Shown: one piece after another, positions 43,823 to 52,936 of the stretch
Position numbering within the stretch: the first letter of the stretch is position 1
How the letters are laid out: every line of letters starts with the position of its first letter
From: Neobacillus driksii
GTDB taxonomy: Bacteria; Bacillota; Bacilli; Bacillales; Cytobacillaceae
Assembly: GCF_013409995.1 (NCBI RefSeq)
Contig: NZ_JACCBX010000006.1
Span: 246,437-310,436, forward strand
Length of the DNA stretch: 64,000 nucleotides
Direction: 5' to 3'
Made by a program: the position numbers and the translations under genes
The notes under the pieces: model-generated
What the model saw: the letters and a program-made list of their open reading frames with translations, nothing else
Database searches by the model: none
Told to the model about the DNA's origin: nothing

Positions 43823-45469
43823 GTGAAACTAGTAAATTGGACTAAGGTTATTTCTATCTCAATGGCGTTATTGCTTCTGTTATCTGGTTGTGCAAATAGT
43901 GCTAGTACAAAAAATAGTTCAGCAGAAACAAACAAAGAGGCCGATGCACAACCTAAACAAGGTGGGGAATTAACCTATGCTCTCGCAACATCTCCCGATT
44001 CACTTGATCCGCATCGAAGCGGTTTAGCCGTAGCGGGACGTGTATTCCGCACCATTTTTGATAACTTAGTTATTCAAGCAGAGGATGGTTCAATCCAACC
44101 ATGGCTGGCAACGGAATGGACGGTTTCGGAGGATGGAAAAAGTTATATATTTCAATTGCGCGCAGACGTGAAATTTCACGATGGGACACCCTTTAACGCT
44201 GAGGCTGTAAAATTCAGTTTTGATCGTATTATTGATCCAAAAACAAAATCAGGAAATGCACTAAGTCTTCTTCGACCTTACGTGTCTTCAGAAGTTTTAG
44301 AAGAGTATACGATAAAAATTAACCTTGCAACGCCTTCTACTGCATTCTTAAGTAACTTAAGTCAAAACCAGCTCGGGATTGTTTCACCGACTGCGGTAGA
44401 AAAATATGGTGATCAGTTTGGTAAAAACCCAGTGGGGACTGGACCATTTAAATTTGTTAATTGGACAGAAAATGCCGACATTCAAGTTGAGAAAAATAGT
44501 GATTACAATTGGGGACCTTCTAACGTAGAAAACAAAGGAAAACCTTACTTGGATAAAATTAGCTTTAAAATTGTTCCGGAAGAGGCAACACGAATTGGCA
44601 GTGTGCAAAGCGGACAGGTGCTTGCGGCTGAAACAGTACCACCACAAAATATTGCTTCCTTAAAGAATGATCCTAAAACACAATTACTTACTGTAAACAC
44701 AATAGGCTTGCCATATACACTCTTTTTCAATCAAAGAAAAGAACCTTGGAATAATGTAAAGGCCCGTCAAGCTGTTCAACTTGCAATTGACGTTGATTCG
44801 ATTGTAAAGACATTATACTTAGGCACATACGAAAGATCCTGGTCACCGCTGACCCCTGGGATAGTAGGATATGATAAATCACTCGAAGGCAGTGTGAAAG
44901 TAGATATCGACAAGGCTAATAAAATTCTTGACGAGCTCGGCTATGAAAAAGGTTCAGATGGTATTCGTGTAAAAGATGGTAAGCAGCTTACATTGAATTA
45001 TGTAGACGGATCACCTAATCGTGAGAAACGAAATGATATTGCTGTCATTGTCCAGCAGCAGTTAAAAAGAATTGGAATCAAGGTTGAGATTAACATTACA
45101 AAAGACGTTGCGTCGGTAATCTATACGAACGCTGATTACGATTTATATGGAAACAGCCAAGTGAATTCTGATCCAAATGCGCTTCGTGCGATCTACCATA
45201 CACGAACACCAGAGGAGGAAGCTGTTTTTAAAGGATTACCTGGAGGTTCTGACACAGAATTAGACCAGTTGCTAGAACAAGGAACTTCAGAGCTTGACCA
45301 GGCAAAGCGTGAAGAAATTTATAAAAAAGCGCAGCAAAAAATTATTAAAGATGCGTGGATCATTCCAATTTATGTATTTCCATATACGGTTGCTGCCTCT
45401 AAAACAGTAAATGGTATTACATTCGATGCATTAGGCTATCCATTATTCAATGATGTAAGTATTGAATAA
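43823..45469 (+). CDS. Family-5 peptide/glutathione-type solute-binding lipoprotein
   Basis: This 548-residue DppA/OppA/GsiB-like protein has lipobox LLSGC (Cys about 24) and the family motifs GGELTYALATSPDSLDPHRS, VKFHDGTPFNAEAVKFSFDRI and VGTGPFKFVNW. It binds a peptide or similar ligand at the cell surface and feeds the downstream DppB/DppC channel. In this sulfur context the ligand could be glutathione, its S-conjugates or cysteinyl peptides (inference). The GTG start follows AAGGAGCG. Confidence 0.92.
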   Translation: MKLVNWTKVISISMALLLLLSGCANSASTKNSSAETNKEADAQPKQGGELTYALATSPDSLDPHRSGLAVAGRVFRTIFDNLVIQAEDGSIQPWLATEWTVSEDGKSYIFQLRADVKFHDGTPFNAEAVKFSFDRIIDPKTKSGNALSLLRPYVSSEVLEEYTIKINLATPSTAFLSNLSQNQLGIVSPTAVEKYGDQFGKNPVGTGPFKFVNWTENADIQVEKNSDYNWGPSNVENKGKPYLDKISFKIVPEEATRIGSVQSGQVLAAETVPPQNIASLKNDPKTQLLTVNTIGLPYTLFFNQRKEPWNNVKARQAVQLAIDVDSIVKTLYLGTYERSWSPLTPGIVGYDKSLEGSVKVDIDKANKILDELGYEKGSDGIRVKDGKQLTLNYVDGSPNREKRNDIAVIVQQQLKRIGIKVEINITKDVASVIYTNADYDLYGNSQVNSDPNALRAIYHTRTPEEEAVFKGLPGGSDTELDQLLEQGTSELDQAKREEIYKKAQQKIIKDAWIIPIYVFPYTVAASKTVNGITFDALGYPLFNDVSIE

Positions 45470-45492
45470 AAGAGAGAAGGAGCTGATACATT

Positions 45493-46425
45493 GTGACTCT
45501 AGTAAACAAGGTATTGTTGAAAATCTCGACTGCATTTGTATCGATTATTGGCTCCTCAATCCTTGTCTTTTCCATCATCTATTTGCTTCCGGGGGATCCA
45601 GTGCTTTCTATGATTGATCCCTCAGTTGCAACACCTGAAATGGTCGCGAATTTACGCAAGGAATTGGGGCTCAACCAGCCGTTTTACATTCAATTCTCAG
45701 AATATTTTATGAATGTACTTCAAGGTGATTTTGGTCAATCTGTAGTGAATAGTGAGCCAGTACTGCCAAAGATAGTAGAACATTTTCCAGCCACACTGGC
45801 CTTAACGATTACAAGCGCGGTATTATCTGTTGTTATTGGAGTTACGTTTGGTGTTCTATCGGCCATTTATCGTAATAAATGGATTGATATTATCGCTCGT
45901 ATCATCGGATTATTTGGTATATCAATGCCGACTTTTTGGTCGGGGATTTTACTTATTCTTATATTTTCTGTCTATTTAAACTGGCTGCCTAGCATAGGGT
46001 CTGATGGTTGGAAAACATTAGTGCTGCCATCCCTTTCATTGGGTTTAGTGGGGGCGGGCTTTATCATTCGGATGGTGCGTAATAGCATGCTTGATGTGAT
46101 TAATGAGCAATTTATTGTTACTTTGCGTGCTAAGGGTCTTTCGGAACGGGTCGTTATGTATCGTCATGCCCTTCGCAACGCACTTATTCCTGCCATAACC
46201 ATCATTGGACTAAATATCGGGGAACTATTGGCCGGTACAGTTGTTATTGAAACGGTATTCTCAAGACAGGGGATTGGTCGAATTGTAGCAGATGCCATTA
46301 TGGCTAAAGACTTACCTGTCATACAAGGTGTTGTCTTCTTCAGTGCTATTGTTTATGTGGTGATTAATCTTTTAGTTGATTTATCGTATTCATTCATTGA
46401 CCCACGGGTAAGAAGAGCTCATTAA
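45493..46425 (+). CDS. Peptide-type ABC permease, DppB family
   Basis: This 310-residue permease begins with a DppB helix and YLLPGDPVLSM. It has the LRKELGLNQPFYIQF region and a loop with RAKGLSERVVMYRHALRNALIP, the ATPase-docking EAA-like motif. The GTG start follows GAAGGAG. It lies 23 bases after the SBP gene and 37 before DppC. Confidence 0.93.
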   Translation: MTLVNKVLLKISTAFVSIIGSSILVFSIIYLLPGDPVLSMIDPSVATPEMVANLRKELGLNQPFYIQFSEYFMNVLQGDFGQSVVNSEPVLPKIVEHFPATLALTITSAVLSVVIGVTFGVLSAIYRNKWIDIIARIIGLFGISMPTFWSGILLILIFSVYLNWLPSIGSDGWKTLVLPSLSLGLVGAGFIIRMVRNSMLDVINEQFIVTLRAKGLSERVVMYRHALRNALIPAITIIGLNIGELLAGTVVIETVFSRQGIGRIVADAIMAKDLPVIQGVVFFSAIVYVVINLLVDLSYSFIDPRVRRAH

Positions 46426-46462
46426 AGGAAAACCAAAATAATAAAGTGGGAGGGAAATGGTG

Positions 46463-47353
46463 ATGAAGGAAGTGGTAAATACCAAAACGGTGCTGCATGT
46501 TCCAAAATGGAAATTCACTAAGCAAAAAACAAACTTCTCTGTAGAAAATCTATTTATTTTAGGTGCAGGCATGGTTGTGATATTCATTATCTTGTGTGCC
46601 TTATTTCCAAAATGGATTGCTCCCTATTCGCCAACCTTTATGGATACATCCCTTATTTTAAGTCCTCCGAATTCAGCACATTGGTTCGGAACTGATTATT
46701 TTGGGAGGGATGTTTTGAGTCTTGTCATCTATGGCAGCAGCGACTCTCTTATAATTGGAATTGCTTCCGTTCTAATTGGAGGATTGATTGGCGGAATAAT
46801 CGGCTCAGTATCCGGTTATTTTGGCGGCATAATTGATGTGGTCGTAATGCGGTTAATTGAAATTTTGATGACGATTCCTGGTATTCTTCTAGCATTAGCC
46901 ATCGCTGCTGCACTTGGACCAGGATTAATGAATATTGTCTTAGCAGTTGCAGTTTCATCCATTCCAGGTTATGCACGTGTAATGAGAGGACAATTGATGA
47001 GTATTAAAAAGCGCAAATATGTTGAGGCTTCTCGTTCCATAGGTACACCTGAATGGAGGATATTTCTTTGGCACCTATTACCAAATTCCTGGTCCCCGCT
47101 TTTAGTCATGGCGACAATTGGTCTCGGTACCTCCATATTAATTGGATCAGGGTTGAGCTTTCTTGGACTGGGTATTATTAAAGAAATTCCAGATTGGGGA
47201 GCCCTTCTTTCGCAGGGTCGAGGTTATTTGACTGTAGGCTGGTGGATTTCCACGTTTCCTGGCTTAGCTATTACCCTTTTTGTTCTCTCTGTAAATATAA
47301 TTGGAGATAAACTTCGAGATACATTTGATCCGAAAACAAGCAGAACTAGATAA
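46463..47353 (+). CDS. Peptide-type ABC permease, DppC family
   Basis: This 296-residue permease has the DppC cytoplasmic N-terminus, HWFGTDYFGRDVLSLVIYGS and the docking loop EASRSIGTPEWRIFLWHLLPN. ATG 46463 is chosen because GGGAGGG lies 8 bases upstream; the ATG at 46457 is too close to it. Partner of the DppB protein. Confidence 0.93.
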   Translation: MKEVVNTKTVLHVPKWKFTKQKTNFSVENLFILGAGMVVIFIILCALFPKWIAPYSPTFMDTSLILSPPNSAHWFGTDYFGRDVLSLVIYGSSDSLIIGIASVLIGGLIGGIIGSVSGYFGGIIDVVVMRLIEILMTIPGILLALAIAAALGPGLMNIVLAVAVSSIPGYARVMRGQLMSIKKRKYVEASRSIGTPEWRIFLWHLLPNSWSPLLVMATIGLGTSILIGSGLSFLGLGIIKEIPDWGALLSQGRGYLTVGWWISTFPGLAITLFVLSVNIIGDKLRDTFDPKTSRTR

Positions 47354-47367
47354 AGGAGGAACTTCAG

Positions 47368-49398
47368 ATGGAAAAGCTCCTTGATATTCAACATTTGAAA
47401 GTTGATTTTACCATGAAGGATGGTGATCTTACCGCAATCAAAGATGTATCGTTACATATTAACATCGGTGAAACTGTCTGCATTGTCGGCGAGTCTGGGA
47501 GCGGCAAGAGCGTTACATCGAAGGCAATCATGAGGCTCATTGATTATGAAAATGGAAAGATATCAGCAGGAAGCATTGTACTAGATGGAATGGACCTAGC
47601 CCAACTCTCTCAAAAAAAACTTCGTTCGATTTGTGGGAAAAAAGTGGCGATGATTTTTCAAGAACCAATGGCTGCTTTTGATCCGGTTTTTACGATTGGC
47701 AGCCAAATTATCGAAACCATTCTTGAAAACAAGCAATTTACAAAATTACAGGCGAAAGAACGCGCGCTTTATTTATTGAATCGGGTTGGTATTTCCGACC
47801 CTGCATTACGATTGAATCAATATCCGAATGAACTCTCTGGAGGAATGCTGCAACGTGCAATGATTGCGATGGCACTTGCATGTGGTCCTGACCTATTGAT
47901 CGCAGATGAGCCAACAACTGCACTTGACGTCACAATTCAAGCTCAGATACTGAAGTTACTACAAGAAATAAAGGAAGAGTTTGGTATGTCGATTCTCTTA
48001 ATCACACACGATATGGGTGTTGCTGCACAAATGGCAGACAGGATTATTGTGATGTATGCAGGAAGAATTGTTGAGTATGCAACGGTATCGCAAATGTTTG
48101 AGCTTCCTCACCATCCTTATACACGTGGATTGCTGCAGTCGATTACCACAATAGATAGTGATCGAAGTAAAAAACTTTACTCTATAAATGGGTCTATTCC
48201 AGGATTGGCTGATCTGCCTCCGGGATGCCAGTTTCATCCGCGCTGTCCATTTGCAACAGAACGCTGTTCAATGGAGTTACCTCCATTAAGAGAAGTGAAT
48301 GATCGCTATACGGCATGCTGGTATGCAGAGGACTTAGTAGAGTCATTTGATTGGAAACAACCGTCAGGGGAAACAAAAAATGATAGGCACTCTATTAAGG
48401 AAATAGTCCTAAGCGATTCAAAGCGTGGCTCTGAACCATTGTTTACTATTCAGCAATTGAGCAAATTTTATCCGATTGGCAAGAAGAGTCCTTTCTCTCG
48501 AAATTCTTCCTACTTACGAGCAGTGGAGAATGTGACTTTCACGATTGAGAAAGGGGAGACATTCGGTCTTGTCGGGGAATCTGGAAGTGGAAAATCTACA
48601 TTGGGCAGGGTTCTATTGCAGTTAGAGAAACCAACGAGTGGAAAAGTATTTTTTCAAGGGCAGGATCTGTCGAAATTGGATGCAAAAGAATTACGTGAAA
48701 AGAGAAGAAATATGCAGATGATTTATCAAGATCCATATGGTTCTGTTAATCCCCGTTGGAAGGTTGGAGACATTATTGGTGAACCGCTTCAGGTTCATGA
48801 TTCGCTTAGTGCAAAAGATAAGCATGATAGGGTTCAAGACTTATTAGAGGTTGTTGGCTTAAATAAAAGTAGTTTTAATCTTTATCCACATGAATTTTCT
48901 GGAGGTCAGCGGCAGCGTATCGCCATTGCCAGAGCGATTGCTCTTAATCCTCAGTTTATTTTAGCTGATGAAGCAGTATCTGCTTTAGATGTATCAGTAC
49001 AGGCACAAATCGTTAATTTACTCCAGGATTTACAGAGGGAGAGGGATTTAACTTATTTATTTATTGCTCACGGCTTAAATATTGTACGACATGTATCTGA
49101 TCGAATCGGTGTGATGTACTTGGGACAAATGGTGGAAATGGCACCGAGTGAAACATTATTCTTGCATCCTGCCCACCATTACACAAAGGGTTTAATTGAT
49201 TCGATACCAATTGCGGACCCTGCCCGTACCAGAGAACGAATATCTTTAAAGGGGGAAATTCCATCACCAGCAAATCCCCCAGCTGGATGTAGATTTCATA
49301 CCCGCTGTCCAGCAGCGACAGCTCGTTGTCGAGAAGAACAGCCTATTTTTAGGGAAATTCATACGGGGCACTGGGTTGCTTGCCATGATCCTCTATAA
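47368..49398 (+). CDS. Fused DppD-DppF / GsiA-type ABC ATPase
   Basis: This 676-residue protein is a tandem fusion of two ATPases. The first has GESGSGKS (near 40), LSGGMLQRAMIAMAL and ADEPTTALD, followed by an oligopeptide-type C-terminal Cys motif (CQFHPRCPFATERC). The second has GESGSGKST (near 405), FSGGQRQRIAIARAI and ADEAVSALD, again with a Cys-rich tail (CRFHTRCPAATARC). The second Walker B has Ala where Pro is usual, probably tolerated. The Cys motifs may hold an iron-sulfur cluster as in DppD. It powers the importer; the fused form resembles the GsiA glutathione transporter. Confidence 0.93.
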   Translation: MEKLLDIQHLKVDFTMKDGDLTAIKDVSLHINIGETVCIVGESGSGKSVTSKAIMRLIDYENGKISAGSIVLDGMDLAQLSQKKLRSICGKKVAMIFQEPMAAFDPVFTIGSQIIETILENKQFTKLQAKERALYLLNRVGISDPALRLNQYPNELSGGMLQRAMIAMALACGPDLLIADEPTTALDVTIQAQILKLLQEIKEEFGMSILLITHDMGVAAQMADRIIVMYAGRIVEYATVSQMFELPHHPYTRGLLQSITTIDSDRSKKLYSINGSIPGLADLPPGCQFHPRCPFATERCSMELPPLREVNDRYTACWYAEDLVESFDWKQPSGETKNDRHSIKEIVLSDSKRGSEPLFTIQQLSKFYPIGKKSPFSRNSSYLRAVENVTFTIEKGETFGLVGESGSGKSTLGRVLLQLEKPTSGKVFFQGQDLSKLDAKELREKRRNMQMIYQDPYGSVNPRWKVGDIIGEPLQVHDSLSAKDKHDRVQDLLEVVGLNKSSFNLYPHEFSGGQRQRIAIARAIALNPQFILADEAVSALDVSVQAQIVNLLQDLQRERDLTYLFIAHGLNIVRHVSDRIGVMYLGQMVEMAPSETLFLHPAHHYTKGLIDSIPIADPARTRERISLKGEIPSPANPPAGCRFHTRCPAATARCREEQPIFREIHTGHWVACHDPL

Positions 49399-49427
49399 AG
49401 TAAGAGATAGAATCGGGGGAAATAAGA

Positions 49428-50483
49428 ATGAAATTTGTATTGTTTGATCTTATAAGTAATCAACCTAATGGTTTGTCGGGTGAACTATTAACCGCACAAG
49501 AAAGAATTCAACAGGTAATCGACCAGGCTGTTTTAGCTGAATCCCTTGGATTTGATGGCTATGGGGTCGGTGAGAGGCATGGTGCTCCATTTTTATCTTC
49601 TTCACCAGCAGTATTGTTAACAGCCATTGCTGCCAAAACCTCTAAAATACGCATACTGCCTACTGTATCGGTTTTGAGTATTCTTGATCCTGTTCGGGTA
49701 GCAGAGGATTATGCCACACTGGATCATCTATCCGGTGGAAGGTTAGAGATGATGATTGGGAAAGGTAACGATCCACGCCATTACCCGTTATTTGGTATAA
49801 AAGAGGAAGAACAATGGGCTTCACTTGCTGAACGATATGATCTTCTGAAGCGCTTATGGACCGAAGAAAATGTCTCATGGGAAGGGACATACCGTCCACC
49901 ATTATGCAATGTAACGACAGAACCTAGACCGTTTCAAAAAAAGATACCCATTTGGCATGGCAGTGCATCAAGTCCACTTTCTACTGAGCTGGCAGCTAAG
50001 AATGGGGAGCCGATCTTTTCATCAAATGCCTTTCATCCAATGGGTAAATATAAAGAGTTAATCGATCATTACCGCGAGAGGCTTGAGTATTATGGCTATG
50101 ATTCGAATAAAGCAATAGTCGGTGCAGGTGCAGGCAGTTTATACTTGGCCAATACAACGGAAGAAGCAATAAAACGTTTCCGTCCCTACTATGATATTCA
50201 AATGAATTCAGATGCAGCAAAACATAATCAATCTCCATTTAAGAACCTTGAAGACCACATTCAACATGGTTCAGCATTAATAGGAAGTGTAGATTTAATA
50301 ATAGAGAAAATTCTTAACTATCACCAAGCTTTTGGACATCAGGTGCAAGCCATTGGAGTAGGGGGCTTAAGTATCGAAGAACAATATGAACAGCTTGAGA
50401 GGTTTGCTGAGGAGGTTATCCCAGTACTTCGACGAGAAATTCCTAGTACGGTTTGGGAAGAAGAACAATCAACATTGATATAG
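49428..50483 (+). CDS. Luciferase-like flavin monooxygenase (second LLM enzyme)
   Basis: This 351-residue LLM protein has GYGVGERHGAPFLSSSPAVLL, RVAEDYATLDHLSGGRLEMMIGKGNDPRHYPLFG and the FMN-phosphate-type HGSASSPLSTELAAKNGE. It is of the alkanal-monooxygenase-like group often annotated CE1758 family, not the MsnO8 or NtaA/SnaA group. It directly follows the importer ATPase (29-base gap), so it should act on the imported compound with reduced flavin. A terminator follows. Confidence 0.87.
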   Translation: MKFVLFDLISNQPNGLSGELLTAQERIQQVIDQAVLAESLGFDGYGVGERHGAPFLSSSPAVLLTAIAAKTSKIRILPTVSVLSILDPVRVAEDYATLDHLSGGRLEMMIGKGNDPRHYPLFGIKEEEQWASLAERYDLLKRLWTEENVSWEGTYRPPLCNVTTEPRPFQKKIPIWHGSASSPLSTELAAKNGEPIFSSNAFHPMGKYKELIDHYRERLEYYGYDSNKAIVGAGAGSLYLANTTEEAIKRFRPYYDIQMNSDAAKHNQSPFKNLEDHIQHGSALIGSVDLIIEKILNYHQAFGHQVQAIGVGGLSIEEQYEQLERFAEEVIPVLRREIPSTVWEEEQSTLI

Positions 50484-50522
50484 GTAAATGTACTTATACT
50501 TAGTAAATAATCCAATAGTATA

Positions 50523-50561
50523 CAAAAGGTCTTCATTAATCATTTATGAAGTACTTTTTAT
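50523..50561 (+). terminator. Rho-independent terminator
   Basis: AAAAGGTCTTCAT pairs imperfectly with ATGAAGTACTTTTT. It ends the importer transcript. Confidence 0.65.
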
Positions 50562-50565
50562 TATC

Positions 50566-50590
50566 ATAATTCCTAGTTGAGTAGTAGGTT
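50566..50590 (+). promoter_or_regulatory. AATTCC motif before the DUF2325 gene
   Basis: ATAATTCCTAGTTGAGTAG resembles the AATTCC motifs at 42048 and 43722. No clear promoter boxes are seen with it. Tentative. Confidence 0.22.
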
Positions 50591-50629
50591 TAGTTGGGTT
50601 TTGGTAAGCAATTATGAGGAGGTTGGGCC

Positions 50630-50926
50630 ATGAAGTCCCTGTTAGTTATAGGAGGAGATCGTATCGGTAATATTCTTAAAAATTTAGAGGGGGAGGGCTT
50701 CGGGGAAGTAATCCATTTAAATGGACGGAAAAAAAAGATGGTTCGCACTGATATACCAAGAAAAGTAGATTTAATCTTAGTGTTAACAGACTTTATCAAC
50801 CACAATCTCACAGGAGCCATAAAACGTAAGGCACAAGAATATGGGATTCCGATTTGCTTTTCGAAGCGGTCTTGGTGTTTTATACATGAGGAGATAAAAA
50901 GAAGTCAAATGAATGTTAATAAATAG
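50630..50926 (+). CDS. DUF2325 family protein
   Basis: This 98-residue protein opens with a Rossmann-like strand and loop (KSLLVIGGDRIGNI) and has LNGRKKKM, VDLILVLTDFINHNL and IPICFSKRSWCFIHEEI, matching the small DUF2325 family of Firmicutes. No catalytic function is known. GAGGAGG precedes the ATG. It lies between terminators and operator C in the sulfur region, so a link to sulfur or redox stress is possible but unproven. Confidence 0.8.
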   Translation: MKSLLVIGGDRIGNILKNLEGEGFGEVIHLNGRKKKMVRTDIPRKVDLILVLTDFINHNLTGAIKRKAQEYGIPICFSKRSWCFIHEEIKRSQMNVNK

Positions 50927-51014
50927 CGTGCTGTTTTACTAAATTATTGGATTTGGATCAAATGAATCAACTGTTTTGTTTGATAGATTTTATGAATCAA
51001 TACAATATATTTTT

Positions 51015-51058
51015 CTATCAGGTAAAGTATAGAATCTTTATTCTTTACGTGATAGGAT
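51015..51058 (+). promoter_or_regulatory. Promoter and LysR-type operator C
   Basis: CTATCAGGTAAAG and CTTTACGTGATAG are complementary at 12 of 13 positions, 41 bp end to end, the best copy of this operator. The -10 TAGGAT lies at the same place as in A and B; the -35 (TAGAAT) is poorer, consistent with activator need. It precedes the CmoJ-like gene. Confidence 0.7.
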
Positions 51059-51080
51059 AAATCACAAGAATAATTATAGT

Positions 51081-51108
51081 ATTCCAATCAAATAACTTGG
51101 AATTAAAA
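51081..51108 (-). promoter_or_regulatory. Inverted repeat with GGAATT, possible CymR-type operator
   Basis: ATTCCAA-N9-TTGGAAT is a perfect 7-9-7 palindrome followed by TAAAA, lying between promoter C and the ribosome site. TTGGAATT is the conserved end of CymR sites in B. subtilis; the match is suggestive only. Confidence 0.4.
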
Positions 51109-51122
51109 AAGGAGGATATTCA

Positions 51123-52457
51123 ATGTCTATTCAAAAAAAATTGAAATTTGGCGCTATTATTCATGGGGTTGGAGGAAATATTGCTGGTTGGAGACATCCT
51201 GATATTCAAGCAGATGCAAGCGTAAGTTTGAAGTTCTATACCAATCAGGCACAAAAGGCCGAAGAAGGAAAATTCGACTTAGTTTTTATTGCCGATGGCT
51301 TGCATATTAACGAGAAATCGATTCCGCACTTTTTAAATCGTTTCGAACCATTAACGATTTTGTCGGCACTTGCAGCCGTTACTTCAAATATAGGACTTGT
51401 GGGAACACTGTCTACTTCATATAGTGAACCCTTTAATGTTGCAAGGCAATTTGCATCGCTTGACCATATCAGTAATGGCCGTGCGGGCTGGAATGTTGTT
51501 ACTTCTCCATTAGAGAAGACGGCATTAAACTTTAGCAAAACAATCGAGGAACATCCTGATCATGCGAAAAGGTACCGAATTGCTGCAGAATACTTGCAAG
51601 TTGCGAAAGGACTTTGGGATTCTTGGGAAGATGATGCATTTGTTCGAAATAAAGAAACCGGGGTATTTTTTGATTCAGATAAATTACACCAATTAAATCA
51701 CAGAGGAGAATTTTTCTCCGTACAGGGACCACTGAACATCGGCAGATCCAAGCAAGGCAGACCATTAATATTCCAAGCTGGTTCCTCGGAGGCAGGAAAA
51801 GACCTTGCCGCAAGAGAGGCGGATGCTATATTCACAGGTCATCCAACATTATCAGCCGCACGAGAGTTTTATCAGGATGTTAAAAACAGAGCAAAAGCTT
51901 TGGGACGTAATCCAGATGAACTCGCAATCCTTCCAGGGATCGCACCAATTATTGGTGCAACGGATGAAGAAGCTGAAAGAAAATATCAAGAAATTACAAA
52001 TCTAGTATCAATCGATAAAGCTCTAGATTATCTAGGTCGATATTTTGAGCATCATGATTTCTCGCAATATCCTCTCGATGCTCCGTTCCCTGAATTAGGA
52101 GATTTAGGTAAGAATAGCTTCCAAAGTCATACTGATCGAATTAAACAGCAAGCAAAGGCACATAATTTAACACTTCGACAAGTTGCATTACAAGAGACAA
52201 CACCAAAACCAACATTTATTGGAACTCCTGAAAAAGTAGCTGATCTCATCCAGGAATGGTTTGAAGGTAATGGCGCTGATGGGTTTATAATTGGTTCAGC
52301 GGTTCCAAATGGATTGAATGATTTTGTGGACTTTGTAGTACCGATTCTTCAAAAACGAGGACTATTTAGAACAGAATACGAAGCTGAAACATTACGTGGT
52401 AACCTAGGAATTCCTTATCCAGAAAACCGTTATGCAAAAAAGGTGACAACGCGTTGA
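51123..52457 (+). CDS. cmoJ: Flavin monooxygenase of the NtaA/SnaA/SoxA family, CmoJ (YtnJ)-like
   Basis: This 444-residue protein closely follows B. subtilis YtnJ/Cmo[104 protein letters not shown] and a [14 protein letters not shown] ending. CmoJ is known to cleave the C-S bond of N-acetylated S-alkyl cysteine derivatives with FMNH2. It is transcribed from operator C. A strong terminator hairpin separates it from the cmoI-like gene. Confidence 0.9.
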   Translation: MSIQKKLKFGAIIHGVGGNIAGWRHPDIQADASVSLKFYTNQAQKAEEGKFDLVFIADGLHINEKSIPHFLNRFEPLTILSALAAVTSNIGLVGTLSTSYSEPFNVARQFASLDHISNGRAGWNVVTSPLEKTALNFSKTIEEHPDHAKRYRIAAEYLQVAKGLWDSWEDDAFVRNKETGVFFDSDKLHQLNHRGEFFSVQGPLNIGRSKQGRPLIFQAGSSEAGKDLAAREADAIFTGHPTLSAAREFYQDVKNRAKALGRNPDELAILPGIAPIIGATDEEAERKYQEITNLVSIDKALDYLGRYFEHHDFSQYPLDAPFPELGDLGKNSFQSHTDRIKQQAKAHNLTLRQVALQETTPKPTFIGTPEKVADLIQEWFEGNGADGFIIGSAVPNGLNDFVDFVVPILQKRGLFRTEYEAETLRGNLGIPYPENRYAKKVTTR

Positions 52458-52510
52458 CAAAACAAAAAATTAGTAAAAGGAAGAGTATATTTGCCGACTA
52501 GACAACTAGA

Positions 52511-52556
52511 GGCTCTCTATTTAAGATGATAAATCTTTTAATGGAGAGCCTTTTTT
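52511..52556 (+). terminator. Strong rho-independent terminator inside the ytmI-like cluster
   Basis: GGCTCTC and GAGAGCC with an inner TTAAGAT/ATCTTTTAA stem are followed by six T. It lies between the cmoJ-like and glutaredoxin-like genes. No promoter is evident between it and the next start, so partial read-through or a hidden promoter is needed for the downstream genes. Confidence 0.85.
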
Positions 52557-52596
52557 ATAAAAAATAAAAATGAAAAATGATATGGAGGAAAAAAAG

Positions 52597-52872
52597 ATGG
52601 GAAAAGAATTATCCGTTGTGGTTTGGGCTAAAGAAGGTTGTCACTATTGTGGTGAGGTAAAACAATATTTAAAAGATAATGGGTATATATATGAAACGAT
52701 CGATGTTACCCATCATGATGAGCGTAGAGATATTTTGGAAGTTAAGTATGGAGTCAGACATGTACCTGTAGTTGAAATTGGTCAGGGTGAGTTGTATGTA
52801 GGGGTAACAAAGGTGGGAATTGACCATCTTGAAAAAGTCCTTGAGAAATTTAATAGTAAAATTTCGAGTTAA
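52597..52872 (+). CDS. cmoI: Glutaredoxin-like protein, CmoI (YtnI)-like
   Basis: This 91-residue thioredoxin-fold protein has CHYC in AKEGCHYCGEVKQYLKDNG and the cis-Pro motif HVPVVEI. Length, motif and neighbours agree with YtnI/CmoI of the ytmI operon, where it may reduce a sulfoxide or disulfide intermediate. ATG 52597 has GGAGG 8 bases upstream; the frame from 52570 contains that site and is rejected. Confidence 0.85.
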   Translation: MGKELSVVVWAKEGCHYCGEVKQYLKDNGYIYETIDVTHHDERRDILEVKYGVRHVPVVEIGQGELYVGVTKVGIDHLEKVLEKFNSKISS

Positions 52873-52879
52873 TTCCGAC

Positions 52880-52936
52880 TAAAAACATATATTTAATAGG
52901 TTAATAAACATATAAGTTAAAAGGGATGGATGGAAA
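52880..52936 (+). promoter_or_regulatory. Intergenic leader before the cystine-type SBP
   Basis: The 64-bp gap begins at the stop with TTAATTCCGACT, another AATTCC-type stretch, followed by A/T-rich sequence. It might hold a secondary promoter or operator; no clear -35/-10 pair is visible. Confidence 0.2.

Noticed and set aside
41948-51058. The CTATC/TGATAG repeats as a possible repeat array or mobile-element end
   Set aside because: There are only three copies, each tied to a promoter with fixed -10 position and far apart; an operator explains them better.
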